64,000 nucleotides of DNA. Origin: Glandiceps talaboti (Eukaryota; Hemichordata; Enteropneusta; Spengelidae). This document shows, in pieces, positions 39,229 through 53,304 of the stretch (positions are counted from its first letter, which is position 1; every line of letters starts with the position of its first letter). Under the pieces are notes generated by a model. That model was not told where the DNA came from. It was given only the letters and a program-made list of their open reading frames with translations, and made no database searches. The DNA lies in assembly GCF_964340395.1 (NCBI RefSeq), contig NC_135556.1:1601001-1665000 (forward strand), in the 5' to 3' direction. The position numbers and the translations under genes were made by a program.

Positions 39229-41384
39229 CTTCAGAAATGATAGAGGTATATGTTGATGGAATTGAAGTGAATGAGTCGAGAGATGACAGAGGTATGTGTT
39301 GATGGAATTGAAGTGAATGAGTCGAGAGATGACAGAGGTATATGTTGATGGAATTGAAGTGAATGAGTCGAGAGATGACAGAGGTATATGTTGATGGAAT
39401 TGAAGTGAATGAGTCGAGAGATGACAGAGGTATATGTTGATGGAATTGAAGTGAATGAGTCGAGAGATGACAGAGGTATATGTTGATGGAATTGAAGTGA
39501 ATGAGTCCAGAGGTGACAGAGGTATGTGTTGATGGAATTGAAGTGAATGAGTCAAGAGATGATACAGGTATATGTTGATGGAATTGAGGTGAATGAGTCG
39601 AGAGATGACAGAGGTATATGTTGATGGAATTGAAGTGAATGCGTCGAGAGATGATAGAGGTATATGTTGATGGAATTGAGGTGAATGAGTCGAGAGATGA
39701 CAGAGGTATATGTTGATGGAATTGAAGTGAATGCGTCGAGAGATGATAGAGGTATATGTTGATGGAATTGAGGTGAATGAGTCGAGAGATGACAGAGGTA
39801 TATGTTGATGGAATTGAAGTGAATGCGTCGAGAGATGATAGAGGTATGTGTTGATGGAATTGAAGTGAATGAGTCGAGAGATGACAGAGGTATATGTTGA
39901 TGGAATTGAAGTGAATGAGTCGAGAGATGATAGAGGTATGTGTTGATGGAATTGAAGTGAATGCGTCGAGAGATGACAGAGGTATGTGTTGATGGAATTG
40001 AAGTGAATGAGTCGAGAGATGACAGAGGTATGTGTTGATGGAATTGAAGTGAATGAGTCGAGAGATGACAGAGGTATATGTTGATGGAATTGAAGTGAAT
40101 GAGTCGAGAGATGATAGAGGTATATGTTGATGGAATTGAAGTGAATGAGTCGAGAGATGACAGAGGTATGTGTTGATGGAATTGAAGTGAATGAGTCGAG
40201 AGATGATAGAGGTATATGTTGATGGAATTGAAGTGAATGCATCGAGAGATGATAGAGGTATATGTTGATGGAATTGAAGTGAATGAGTCGAGAGATGACA
40301 GGTATATGTTGATGGAATTGAAGTGAATGAGTCGAGAGATGACAGGTATATGTTGATGGAATTGAAGTGAATGAGTCGAGAGATGACAGAGGTATGTGTT
40401 GATGGAATTGAAGTGAATGAGTCGAGAGATGACAGAGGTATATGTTGATGGAATTGAAGTGAATGCATCGAGAGATGACAGAGGTATATGTTGATGGAAT
40501 TGAAGTGAATGAGTCGAGAGATGATAGAGGTATATGTTGATGGAATTGAAGTGAATGAGTCGAGAAATGATAGAGGTATATGTTGATGGAATTGAAGTGA
40601 ATGAGTCGAGAGATGATAGAGGTATATGTTGATGGAATTGAAGTGAATGAGTCGAGAGATGACAGAGGTATATGTTGATGGAATTGAAGTGAATGCGTCG
40701 AGAGATGACAGAGGTATAATATGTTGATGGAATTGAAGTGAATGAGTCGAGAGATGATAGAGGTATATGTAGATGGAATTGAAGTGAATGAGTCGAGAGA
40801 TGATAGAGGTATATGTTGATGGAATTGAAGTGAATGAGTCTAGAGATGACAGAGGTATATGTTGATGGAATTGAAGTGAATGAGTCGAGAGATGATAGAG
40901 GTATATGTTGATGGAATTGAAGTGAATGAGTCGAGAGATGATAGAGGTATATGTTGATGGAATTGAAGTGAATGAGTCGAGAGATGATAGAGGTATATGT
41001 TGATGGAATTGAAGTGAATGAGTCGAGAGATGACAGAGGTATATGTTGATGGAATTGAAGTGAATGAGTCGAGAGATGACAGAGGTATATGTTGATGGAA
41101 TTGAAGTGAATGAGTCGAGAGATGATAGAGGTATATGTTGATGGAATTGAAGTGAATGAGTCGAGAGATGACAGAGGTATATGTTGATGGAATTGAAGTG
41201 AATGAGTCGAGAGATGACAGAGGTATATGTTGATGGAATTGAAGTGAATGAGTCGAGAGATGATAGAGGTATATGTTGATGGAATTGAAGTGAATGAGTC
41301 GAGAGATGACAGAGGTATATGTTGATGGAATTGAAGTGAATGAGTCGTGAGATGACAGAGGTATATGTTGATGGAATTGAAGTA
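39229..41384. repeat. 46-bp minisatellite, about 47 units
   Basis: The unit is 46 bp with landmarks AGAGGTATATGTTGATGGAA and TTGAAGTGAATGAGTCGAGA plus GATGAC. Variants are TATGTG, TGATAG, TGCGTC and a few 43-bp units lacking AGA (GACAGGTATATG). The unit has no stop on the minus strand in any frame. Since 46 is not a multiple of three, each long minus-strand frame (up to 732 codons) cycles through all three readings. There is no Kozak, splice or composition evidence for translation. It lies in the spacer between the convergent genes. Confidence 0.96.
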
Positions 41385-42921
41385 GTCAAAAGGTAATTTA
41401 TAAACAACCCAACATTGATACATACACATATTGATTTGGTTGAATATTAAACACATAAATTGTTTTGCATAAAGTCTATTGGACAAGTGTAGAACAGTTC
41501 CTACTCATGAACTATATAATACCTACTTGGTCTACCGTATGTTAGGAAGTTTTCCCTATCTAGACCCTAAAACTAACACCCTAGGTTTGTTACAAATGTT
41601 TACCCATCAAATGGTCGGTCCACTGTTTTATTAATCTTGTTATGTCTATAAGACAACAAAAAGTCCAATATGTGAATGTTTTGGAATGGAACTATTGTTT
41701 TGAAATAAAAGCCGATTCCATTACCCTACCCATCCCATCCCATTTGTCCTGCATACACGGTACACGTGAAGTACACTTTTAAATCCTTATACTTAATTGG
41801 TCGCCTATGGATTTCTATAAACACTTTGTGCTACACATGTCATTTAGAGGCGAGATCAATAACTCAATGTAGGATAAAACATTGAATTCTTTTACGGGGG
41901 GGGCTGTTGAGCCATTTTAGGTCTCATCCAACAGAATCGATTTTACTTTTAATGGAACTGTTTGTACCCCTAAATGCAAATATTTCTTTAAAAAATGTCT
42001 CAAATTTTCGCAATAGTAAATGCATTGCACTAAAATAAAGTAAACTGTCAACAAAATACCGACTTTGTATTCATAGCACTACATACTGATTTGAAATTGA
42101 TTGTGCGCCCGAAAAATTTTCAATTTTAGCCAATTTAGTTAGAAGGGGACTGAGGCCTCACTAAAATAATTTAGTTTTTTATCGTACATTGAACTATTGA
42201 TCTCGCCCCTTACCAATCCTCATACACACGTTCATTGACAACGGCAGCAAGTGTATGCCAAAAACTACAACATGTATGGTAAATAAATCGCGTGTTTTCG
42301 GCTCAAACCTCTACATTTACTTTTCAGGCATTGTTTTCACTTATGTATGTCGTCTGTCTCTATCAATTGGATTCGACATGCCCGTAGACAGAGAACTGGA
42401 GCATCCGTTGTTTTTATTATTATTTATGACAAATACCGGTAGAATTAGCCTATTATACAATATATTGCTGTGTAAATCATTTTACAACTTGCATTTAGCA
42501 ACATGTCAATATAAACCGATCAATAATGGAATATCGTTATTCACTGAGTGATTATTTTTCGACATCCTGAATTCGAATGCCATGAAATTCCTTTAGTTGA
42601 CTCGTCCCCTAGTATCCTGGCAAGAAAACCTGATTTCATTTACAGGATGTATCTGGTGTGCACTTCAAGTTTATAATATCCTTATATTTCTCTGTCCTGG
42701 TCGCTTTGAACTGTCGCCATGTCTCCTACATGTTTCGATGGCAATTCTTCTATTTGTGGTATCACTTGTACAACCTGTATATACCCATAACGTTTGCTTG
42801 ACAGACCAAGTTCTTGATAGTATGTACTTTCTGTTTCCATTCATTTGGGAACAAGTTTCCCCCAATTACGTAGATCAGAATTTCATTGCATCGTTCTGTC
42901 CTATTCCCTGCTTCACAGTTA
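41385..42921. other. 3' region of the VEGF-like gene and unassigned spacer
   Basis: Directly downstream (on the minus strand) of the VEGF stop codon at 42922-42924. A minus-strand AATAAA at 42413-42418, about 500 nt after the stop, could end the 3' UTR. Plus-strand frames at 42255-42551 and 42597-42950 lie across this UTR and the terminal exon and have no supporting motifs; one has a hydrophobic stretch that could mimic a signal peptide. The rest (41385-42400) holds short G and A runs only. Confidence 0.5.
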
Positions 42922-43000
42922 TTATTCACACCGACACAAATCTGTGTTGAAATGTCCATGTTTACAGTTTGGAAGTCCACACATTTGGTCCTTTACACAT
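42922..43000 (-). CDS. VEGF-C/D-like, 79-nt terminal exon
   Basis: The acceptor TTGAACGTCATAG ends at 43001. The first base completes the Arg codon left open at 50267. The exon then reads CVKDQMCGLPNCKHGHFNTD followed by LCRCE and TAA (42924-42922). Twenty-five residues with six cysteines, ending C-x9-C-x-C, continue the Cys-rich C-terminal pattern of the preceding exon, and the phase match is exact. This exon is too short to stand out as an open frame. The intron before it (43001-50266, 7,266 bp) is almost entirely the 57-bp minisatellite. Confidence 0.85.
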
Positions 43001-46000
43001 CTATGACGTTCAAAATATAGTAAATTCGAAATCAATATCAAGTTGGCGCCACATATATAAAATTAAAACAAACAAACAAACAAACAAACAAACGTCACAC
43101 CGAGACGCTAATTATTAGTAGAATGACACATTAGTAAAGTAAACATTGGCAATGTCATTTTTTTCCTTTTCCAATGACAAGAAACAAAAGCACCACTGTG
43201 ACATTATTTTGTATACAGGGCGATCCCTGGTTTCTGCTATCAATAATATCGTTAAAGATATCTACCTAAATCCGCATGTGCTATGGAAGAAATACATACA
43301 ATAGTCGTTGATAGTTACTTTATATTGATTCAGAAGTGGTAACGTCTATTAAGCTCACCTGTATTCTACTCTACATGTAAATCATAACTATGTTGGTAAC
43401 ATCTATTAAGCTCACCTGTATTCTACTCTACATGTAAATCATAACTATGTTGGTAACATCTATTAAGCTCACATGTATTCTACTCTACATGTAAATCATA
43501 ACTATGTTGGTAACGTCTATGAAGCTCACCTGTATTCTACTCTACATGTAAATCATAACTATGTTGGTAACATCTATTAAGCTCACATGTATTCTACTCT
43601 ACATGTAAATCATAACTATGTTGGTAACGTCTATTAAGCTCACATGTATTCTACTCTACATGTAAATCATGACTATGTTGGTAACGTCTATTAAACTCAC
43701 ATGTATTCTACTCTACATGTAAATCATAACTATGTTGGTAACATCTATTAAGCTCACATGTATTCTACTCTACATGTAAATCACAACTATGTTGGTAACA
43801 TCTATTAAGCTCACATGTATTCTACTCTACATGTAAATCATAACTATGTTGGTAACGTCTATTAAGCTCACCTGTATTCTACTCTACATGTAAATCACAA
43901 CTATGTTGGTAACATCTATTAAGCTCACCTGTATTCTACTCTACATGTAAATCATAACTATGTCAAACTTGGTAACATCTATTAAACTCACATGTATTCT
44001 ACTCTACATGTAAATCATAACTATGTTGGTAACGTCTCTGAAGCTCACCTGTATTCTACTCTACATGTAAATCATGACTATGTTGGTAACATCTATTAAG
44101 CTCACCTGTATTCTACTCTACATGTAAATCATAACTATGTCAAACTTGGTAACATCTATTAAGCTCACATATATTCTACTCTACATGTAAATCATAACTA
44201 TGTTGGTAACATCTATTAAGCTCACCTGTATTCTACTCTACATGTAAATCATAACTATGTTGGTAACATCTATTAAGCTCACATGTATTCTACTCTACAT
44301 GTAAATCATAACTATGTTGGTAACATCTATTAAGCTCACCTGTATTCTACTCTACATGTAAATCATAACTATGTTGGTAACATCTATTAAGCTCACCTGT
44401 ATTCTACTCTACATGTAAATCATAACTATGTTGGTAACGTCTATTAAGCTCACATGTATTCTACTCTACATGTAAATCATAACTATGTTGGTAACGTCTA
44501 TTAAGCTCACATGTATTCTACTCTACATGTAAATGATAACTATGTTGGTAACTTCTATTAAGCTCACCTGTATTCTACTCTACATGTAAATGATAACTAT
44601 GTTGGTAACATCTATTAAGCTCACCTGTATTCTACTCTACATGTAAATGATAACTATGTTGGTAACGTCTATTAAGCTCACATGTATTCTACTCTACATG
44701 TAAATCATAACTATGTTGGTAACATCTATTAAGCGCACATGTATTCTACTCTACATGTAAATCATAACTATGTTGGTAACATCTATTAAGCTCACCTGTA
44801 TTCTACTCTACATGTAAATCATAACTATGTTGGTAACGTCTATTAAGCTCACATGTATTCTACTCTACATGTAAATCATAACTATGTTGGTAACATCTAT
44901 TAAGCTCACATGTATTCTACTCTACATGTAAATCATAACTATGTTGGTAACATCTATTAAGCTCACCTGTATTCTACTCTACATGTAAGTGATAACTATG
45001 TTGGTAACATCTATTAAGCTCACCTGTATTCTACTCTACATGTAAATCATAACTATGTTGGTAACGTCTATTAAGCTCACATGTATTCTACTCTACATGT
45101 AAATCATAACTATGTTGGTAACGTCTATTAAGCTCACCTGTATTTTACTCTACATGTAAAACATAACTATGTTGGTAACGTCTATTAAGCTCACCTGTAT
45201 TCTACTCTACATGTAAATCATAACTATGTTGGTAACATCTATTAAGCTCACATGTATTCTACTATACATGTAAATCATAACTATGTTGGTAACATGTATT
45301 AAGTTCACTTGTATTCTACTCTACATGTAAATCATAACTATGTTGGTAACGTCTATTAAGCTCAACTGTATTCTACTCTACATGTAAATCATAACTATGT
45401 TGGTAACATCTATTAAGCTCACCTGTATTCTACTCTACATGTAAATCATAACTATGTTGGTAACATCTATTAAGCTCACATGTATTTTACTCTACATGTA
45501 AATCATAACTATGTTGGTAACGTCTATTAAGCTCACCTGTATTCTACTCTACATGTCAATCATAACTATGTTGGTAACTTCTATTAAGCTCACATGTATT
45601 CTACTCTACATGTAAATCATAACTATGTTGGCAACGTCTATTAAGCTCACCTGTATTCTACTCTACATGTAAATCATAACTATGTTGGCAACGTCTATTA
45701 AGCTCACCTGTATTGTACTCTACATGTAAATCATAACTATGTTGGTAATATCTATTACGCTCACATGTATTCTACTCTACATGTAAATCATAACTATGTT
45801 GGTAACATGTATTAAGTTCACTTGTATTCTACTCTACATGTAAATCATAACTATGTTGGTAACGTCTATTAAGCTCAACTGTATTCTACTCTACATGTAA
45901 ATCATAACTATGTTGGTAACATCTATTAAGCTCACCTGTATTCTAAACTACATGTCAATCATAACTATGTTGGTAACTTCTATTAAGCTCACCTGTATTC

Positions 46001-49000
46001 TACTCTACATGTAAATCATAACTATGTTGGTAACATCTATTAAGCTCACATGTATTTTACTCTACATGTAAATCATAACTATGTTGGTAACGTCTATTAA
46101 GCTCACCTGTATTCTACTCTACATGTAAATCATAACTATGTTGGTAACGTCTATTAAGCTCACCTGTATTCTACTCTACATGTAAATCATAACTATGTTG
46201 GTAACATCTATTAAGCTCACTTGTATTCTACTCTACATGTCAATCATAACTATGTTGGTAACTTCTATTAAGCTCACATGTATTCTACTCTACATGTAAA
46301 TCATAACTATGTTGGCAACGTCTATTAAGCTCACCTGTATTCTACTCTACATGTAAATCATAACTATGTTGGCAACGTCTATTAAGCTCACCTGTATTGT
46401 AATCTACATGTAAATCATAACTATGTTGGTAATATCTATTACGCTCACATGTATTCTACTCTACATGTAAATCATAACTATGTTGGTAACATGTATTAAG
46501 TTCACTTGTATTCTACTCTACATGTAAATCATAACTATGTTGGTAACGTCTATTAAGCTCAACTGTATTCTACTCTACATGTAAATCATAACTATGTTGG
46601 TAACATCTATTAAGCTCACCTGTATTCTAAACTACATGTCAATCATAACTATGTTGGTAACTTCTATTAAGCTCACATGTATTCTACTCTACATGTAAAT
46701 CATAACTATGTTGGCAACGTCTATTAAGCTCACCTGTATTCTACTCTACATGTAAATCATAACTATGTTGGCAACGTCTATTAAGCTCACCTGTATTCTA
46801 CTCTACATGTAAATCATAACTATGTTGGTAACATCTATTAAGCTCACATGTATTCTACTCTACATGTAAATCATAACTATGTTGGTAACATCTATTAAGC
46901 TCACCTGTATTTTACTCTACATGTAAATCATAACTATGTTGGTAGCGTCTATTAAGCTCACCTGTATTCTACTCTACATGTAAATCATAACTATGTTGGT
47001 AACATCTATTAAGCTCACATGTATTCTACTCTACATGTAAATCATAACTATGTTGGTAACATCTATTAAGCTCACATGTATTCTACTCTACATGTAAATC
47101 ATAACTATGTTGGTAACATCTATTAAGCTCACATGTATTCTACTCTACATGTAAATCATAACTATGTTGGTAACATCTATTAAGCTCACCTGTATTCTAC
47201 TCTACATGTAAATCATAACTATGTTGGTAACATCTATTAAGCTCACCTGTATTCTAAACTACATGTCAATCATAACTATGTTGGTAACTTCTATTAAGCT
47301 CACATGTATTCTACTCTACATGTAAATCATAACTATGTTGGCAACGTCTATTAAGCTCACCTGTATTCTACTCTACATGTAAATCATAACTATGTTGGCA
47401 ACGTCTATTAAGCTCACCTGTATTCTACTCTACATGTAAATCATAACTATGTTGGTAACATCTATTAAGCTCACATGTATTCTACTCTACATGTAAATCA
47501 TAACTATGTTGGTAACATCTATTAAGCTCACCTGTATTTTACTCTACATGTAAATCATAACTATGTTGGTAGCGTCTATTAAGCTCACCTGTATTCTACT
47601 CTACATGTAAATCATAACTATGTTGGTAACATCTATTAAGCTCACATGTATTCTACTCTACATGTAAATCATAACTATGTTGGTAACATCTATTAAGCTC
47701 ACATGTATTCTACTCTACATGTAAATCATAACTATGTTGGTAACATCTATTAAGCTCACATGTATTCTACTCTACATGTAAATCATAACTATGTTGGTAA
47801 CATCTATTAAGCTCACCTGTATTCTACTCTACATGTAAATCATAACTATGTTGGTAATGTCTATTAAGCTCAAATGTATTCTACTCTACATGTAAATCAT
47901 AACTATGTTGGTAACATCTATTAAGCTCACATGTATTCTACTCTACATGTAAATCATAACTATGTTGGTAACATCTATTAAGCTCACCTGTATTCTACTC
48001 TACATGTAAATCATAACTATGTTGGTAATATCTATTACACTCACATGTATTCTACTCTACATGTAAATCATAACTATGTTGGTAACATCTATTAAGCTCA
48101 CCTGTATTCTACTCTACATGTAAATCATAACTATGTTGGTAACATCTATTAAGCTCACATGTATTCTACTCTACATGTAAATCATAACTATGTTGGTAAC
48201 GTCTATTAAGCTCACATGTATTCTACTCTACATGTAAATCATAACTATGTTGGTAACATCTATTAAGCTCACCTGTATTCTACTCTACATGTAAATCATA
48301 ACTATGTTGGTAACGTCTATTAAGCTCAAATGTATTCTACTCTACATGTAAATCATAACTATGTTGGTAACATCTATTAAGCTCACCTGTATTCTACTCT
48401 ACATGTAAATCATAACTATGTTGGTAACGTCTATTAAGCTCAAATGTATTCTACTCTACATGTAAATCATAACTATGTTGGTAACATCTATTAAGCTCAC
48501 ATGTATTCTACTCTACATGTAAATCATAACTATGTTGGTAACATCTATTAAGCTCACTTGTATTCTACTCTACATGTAAATCATAACTATGTTGGTAATA
48601 TCTATTACGCTCACCTGTATTCTACTCTACATGTAAATCATAACTATGTTGGTAACATCTATTAAGCTCACATGTATTCTACTCTACATGTAAATCATAA
48701 CTATGTTGGTAACATCTATTAAGCTCACCTGTATTTTACTCTACATGTAAATCATAACTATGTTGGTAACATCTATTAAACTCACCTGTATTGTACTCTA
48801 CATGTAAATCACAACTATGTTGGTAACGTCTATTAAGCTCACCTGTATTGTACTCTACATGTAAATCATAACTATGTTGGTAACATCTATTAAGCTCACC
48901 TGTATTCTACTCTACATGTAAATCACAACTATGTTGGTAACGTCTATTAAGCTCACATGTATTCTACTCTACATGTAAATCATAACTATGTTGGTAACAT

Positions 49001-52000
49001 CTATTAAGCTCACATGTATTCTACTCTACATGTAAATCATAACAATGTTGATAACATCTATTAAGCTCACCTGTATTCTACTCTACATGTAAATCATAAC
49101 TATGTTGGTAACGTCTATTAAGCTCACATGTATTCTACTCTACATGTAAATCATAACTATGTTGGTAACATCTATTAAGCTCACATGTATTCTACTCTAC
49201 ATGTAAATCATAACTATGTTGGTAACATCTATTAAGCTCACCTGTATTCTACTCTACATGTAAATCATAACTATGTTGGTAACGTCTATTAAGCTCACAT
49301 GTATTCTACTCTACATGTAAATCATAACTATGTTGGTAACATCTATTAAGCTCACCTGTATTCTACTCTACATGTAAATCATAACTATGTTGGTAACATC
49401 TATTAAGCTCACATGTATTCTACTCTACATGTAAATCATCACTATGTTGGTAACGTCTATTAAGCTCACATGTATTGTACTCTACATGTAAATCATAACT
49501 ATGTTGGTAACATCTATTAAGCTCACCTGTATTCTACTCTACATGTAAATCATAACTATGTTGGTAACGTCTATTAAGCTCAAATGTATTCTACTCTACA
49601 TGTAAATCATAACTATGTTGGTAACATCTATTAAGCTCACATGTATTCTACTCTACATGTAAATCATAACTATGCTGGTAACATCTATTAAGCTCACCTG
49701 TATTCTACTCTACATGTAAATCATAACTATGTTGGTAACATCTATTAAGCTCACCTGTATTGTACTCTACATGTAAATCATAACTATGTTGGTAACGTCT
49801 ATTAAGCTCACATGTATTCTACTCTACATGTAAATCACAACTATGTTGGTAACGTCTATTAAGCTCACATGTATTCTACTCTACATGTAAATCATAACTA
49901 TGTTGGTAACGTCTATTAAGCTCACCTGTATTCTACTCTACATGTAAATAATAACTATGTTGGTAACATCTATTAAGCTCACCTGTATTCTACTCTACAT
50001 GTAAATCATAACTATTTGATAACATCTATTAAGCTCACATGTATTCTACTCTACATGTAAATCATAACTATGTTGGTAACATCTATTAAGCTCACCTGTA
50101 TTCTACTCTACATGTAAATCATAACTATGTTGGTAACATCTATTAAGCTCACATGTATTCTACTCTACACGTAAATCATAACTATGTTGGTAACATCTAT
50201 TAAGCTCACCTGTATTCTACTCTACACGTAAATCATAACTATGTTGGTAACATCTAATAAGCTCACCTGCATTCTTTCGTTTTCAGTGGACGTTTTCCTT
50301 TCCAGATATTTAAACATTTCCTACGATTTTCAGAGTAACAACACACGCATTCACAAGTGTCCATGTCCAATACAAATGGTGAAGGACATTGGTAACCACA
50401 GCTACAAGTACAAGATCTTCGGTTCCAAACTTTTCTTGGTGCACATTTTGATTTAGGTTCAGGACATGTTTTCTCTATGTTCGGATGACACGAACATTTC
50501 GTATCAAACGTCAAACTTATGTTCATTACTTCCTGGCCTTTTACGAACTGAAATACATACATAAACAAAGATAAGTTAACAATAGATTTTTTAAAAACGC
50601 CGAATATAAGAAGAGTTGCCATTGTTGTACATGTAGGCGTACATTCCCTACTACATGTAGGTGTAGACATACATTCCCTACTACATGTACATGTAGGCAT
50701 ACATTCCCTACTACATGTACATGTAGGCATACATTCCCTACTACATGTAGGCATACATTCCGTACCACATGTAGGTGAAGGCGTACATTCCCTACTATAT
50801 GTAGGCATACATTCCCTACATGTACATGTAGGCATACATTCCCTACTACATGTACATGTAGGCATACATTCCCTACTACATGTACATGTTGGCGTACATT
50901 CCCTACTACATGTACATGTAGGATACATTCCCTACTACACGTAGGTGTAGGCGTACATTCCCTACTACATGTACATGTATGCGTACGTTCCCTAGTACAT
51001 GTAAGTATAGGCATACATTCCCTACTACATGTAAGTGTAGGCATACATTCCCTACTACATGTACATGTAGGCATACATTCCCTACTACATGTACATGTAG
51101 GTGTACATTCCCTACTATATGTACATGTAGGCGTACGTTCCCTACTACATGTAAGAGACCGGTCAGTTTCTCCAGCCTGGGGGGGGGGGGCGGTGGATTC
51201 TTAAATCGGGCCGACAAAAAGTCAGGTATTTTTTATCGTGACTCAGTGTGGACTGCTTGACTGTCTTGCATCTACTTTATAAGATCCCGGGTTAGCACTA
51301 TCATATTTATAATTATTGACTACACAGGGTAAATATATTCGAAAAGGAGTTTAATAGCATCTTGGCAGTGAAAGGTAGGAAAGCTTGAGAAGGGAATATG
51401 TACATCTCTTATGGGGGTCCTGGGGGGTCTCCCCCTAGAAGCCCTGGAGGTTTTTAACTCTGAAAAGTCAATTTTGAGACTATTCAGACCCTTTCAGACA
51501 ATAATTTCCAAGCTTTACAAGACAACACCAACATGTTAAAAGCAACTACATAGGGTTGAAATACTTTTGAAATATACTTTGATAGCATCTTGACAGTAAG
51601 AGGGGAAGAGCTTGAGACTGGGATATGTCCACCTCATGTGGGGGGTCTGAGGGGGGTCTCCCTCTAGAAACCCTGGAGGATTTTTACTCTTAAAGCCAAT
51701 ATTTAGGCTATTCAGACCCTTTCAAGCAATAACTTAATCCATGCTTTACAAGACAGCAAGTATCAGAAACTATTCTTTATAACTTACACTAAGGGTTGAA
51801 ATATTTTCTTAAAAAGTTTAAATGGCATCATTATATACATGTAGTAAAGGTCAGTTTTCCCCCTGGCAGATCTGGAGTTTTTTGCTTGAGATACTAAGTC
51901 AATGTTTAGGTTATTCATAACCTTTGAGGTAATATTTCCAAGCTTCGAAAAGCTAACGTAAAACGTTTTTAAATGAGTTTCTCATATCACACGTAACATT

Positions 52001-53245
52001 AGTATATAGGGGCATTAATATTGCATGTATAATAAAGTCACCGGTATGTTAGAGAACTTTAGGTGGTCATACCTAGTGTATAATAGTAACTGGAATCTGA
52101 TGAGATGTGGTGATTTGTAGTGTCAATAGCATGACGAGTAGAACAATTTAGATTAACTTCATTTATAAACTATCTATGAAAATTACCATGAATTTACGAA
52201 ACCTTCAAGTTCACTTTTGCCCCAAACTGCAATATAAGCGAAGCATTGATTGTGAAACAGCCAAGCATTTACATGACATGTTCTGTAACTAGTGTGGTAG
52301 GTAGGTAATACCGGTACATGTATATAAATATGTATAGTTAGGTTTGAACTAATAAGTAATGTTAAAGAATTCATGTAAGAAACAGGGACAAGAACAAATA
52401 TTGACATGTACCACATTTCAGACAAGGCTATATGCCATTGTAGAAAGGATTTTTTTCTTCCATCACAATCTAAAACACAATGACCCCCCCCCCCTATCCA
52501 CAATTTTCAAAACAGCATGACCCCCCCCCCCCCCTACTGCCAATTTCAAAAACAAATGTACATGTAGGTGTACATTCCCTACTACATATAGGTGTAGGCG
52601 TACATTCCCTACTACATGTAGGTGTACATTCCCTACTACACGTAGGTGTAGGCGTACATTCCCTACTACATGTACATGTAGGCATACATTAGCTACTACA
52701 TGTACATGTAGGCATACATTCCCTACTACATACATGTAGCGTATATTCCCTATTACATGTAGGTGTAGACATACATTCCTACTACATTTTTTTTTACATT
52801 TTTACATAGACATTGGAGAAATCCTCTTTCCAAAGTCCATTGGCCGAGCTATAAAATGTTTGTCCTGATGGCGCCACTGAGAATCTAAGATTGAAACTCT
52901 TCCCAATAAAAGTGATTGTTGATTTAAAACTTAACTTACCAGCATAGGTTTTCCTTGACTTGTATCATTTCCGCATTCTTGACTTTCTCCACAGCAACCA
53001 TTATTTTCACATCTTTTGATGAGAACACATTCCGGGAAGATACGTACAAGCCCCCTGGACAATCCCAACTCTTCATAGACGTCTATTATAGTATCCCTTG
53101 GTTGACAACGAGCAGCACTGAATTCTTTGTCAATTAGATCCATAGCTGGTGAATATGAGAAAAAAAAAATATTGTTCATTTTTAGCACATCTGAACTGAT
53201 AAGGTTCAGTTGTGCTCAGTGTGTGTGTGTGTGGGGGGGGGGTAC

Positions 53246-53304
<59 letters not shown>

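Noticed and set aside
39209-41407. Minus-strand frame of 732 codons (and 644- and 347-codon companions)
   Set aside because: All three are readings of the 46-bp repeat, which lacks stops on that strand. The same peptide reappears in every frame, and there is no start, splice or domain evidence.
42597-42950. 117-codon plus-strand frame with a signal-peptide-like stretch (MAILLFVVSLVQPVYT)
   Set aside because: It is antisense to the terminal VEGF exon and its 3' UTR, with no supporting domain; the hydrophobic run follows from T-rich sequence.
50541-51217. Cys-rich minus-strand frames upstream of the VEGF exon (TCSRECMPTC repeats)
   Set aside because: Their Cys pattern comes from the 30-bp minisatellite, and a good acceptor at 50548 separates them from the exon. 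The likeness to VEGF-C/D Cys motifs seems coincidental.
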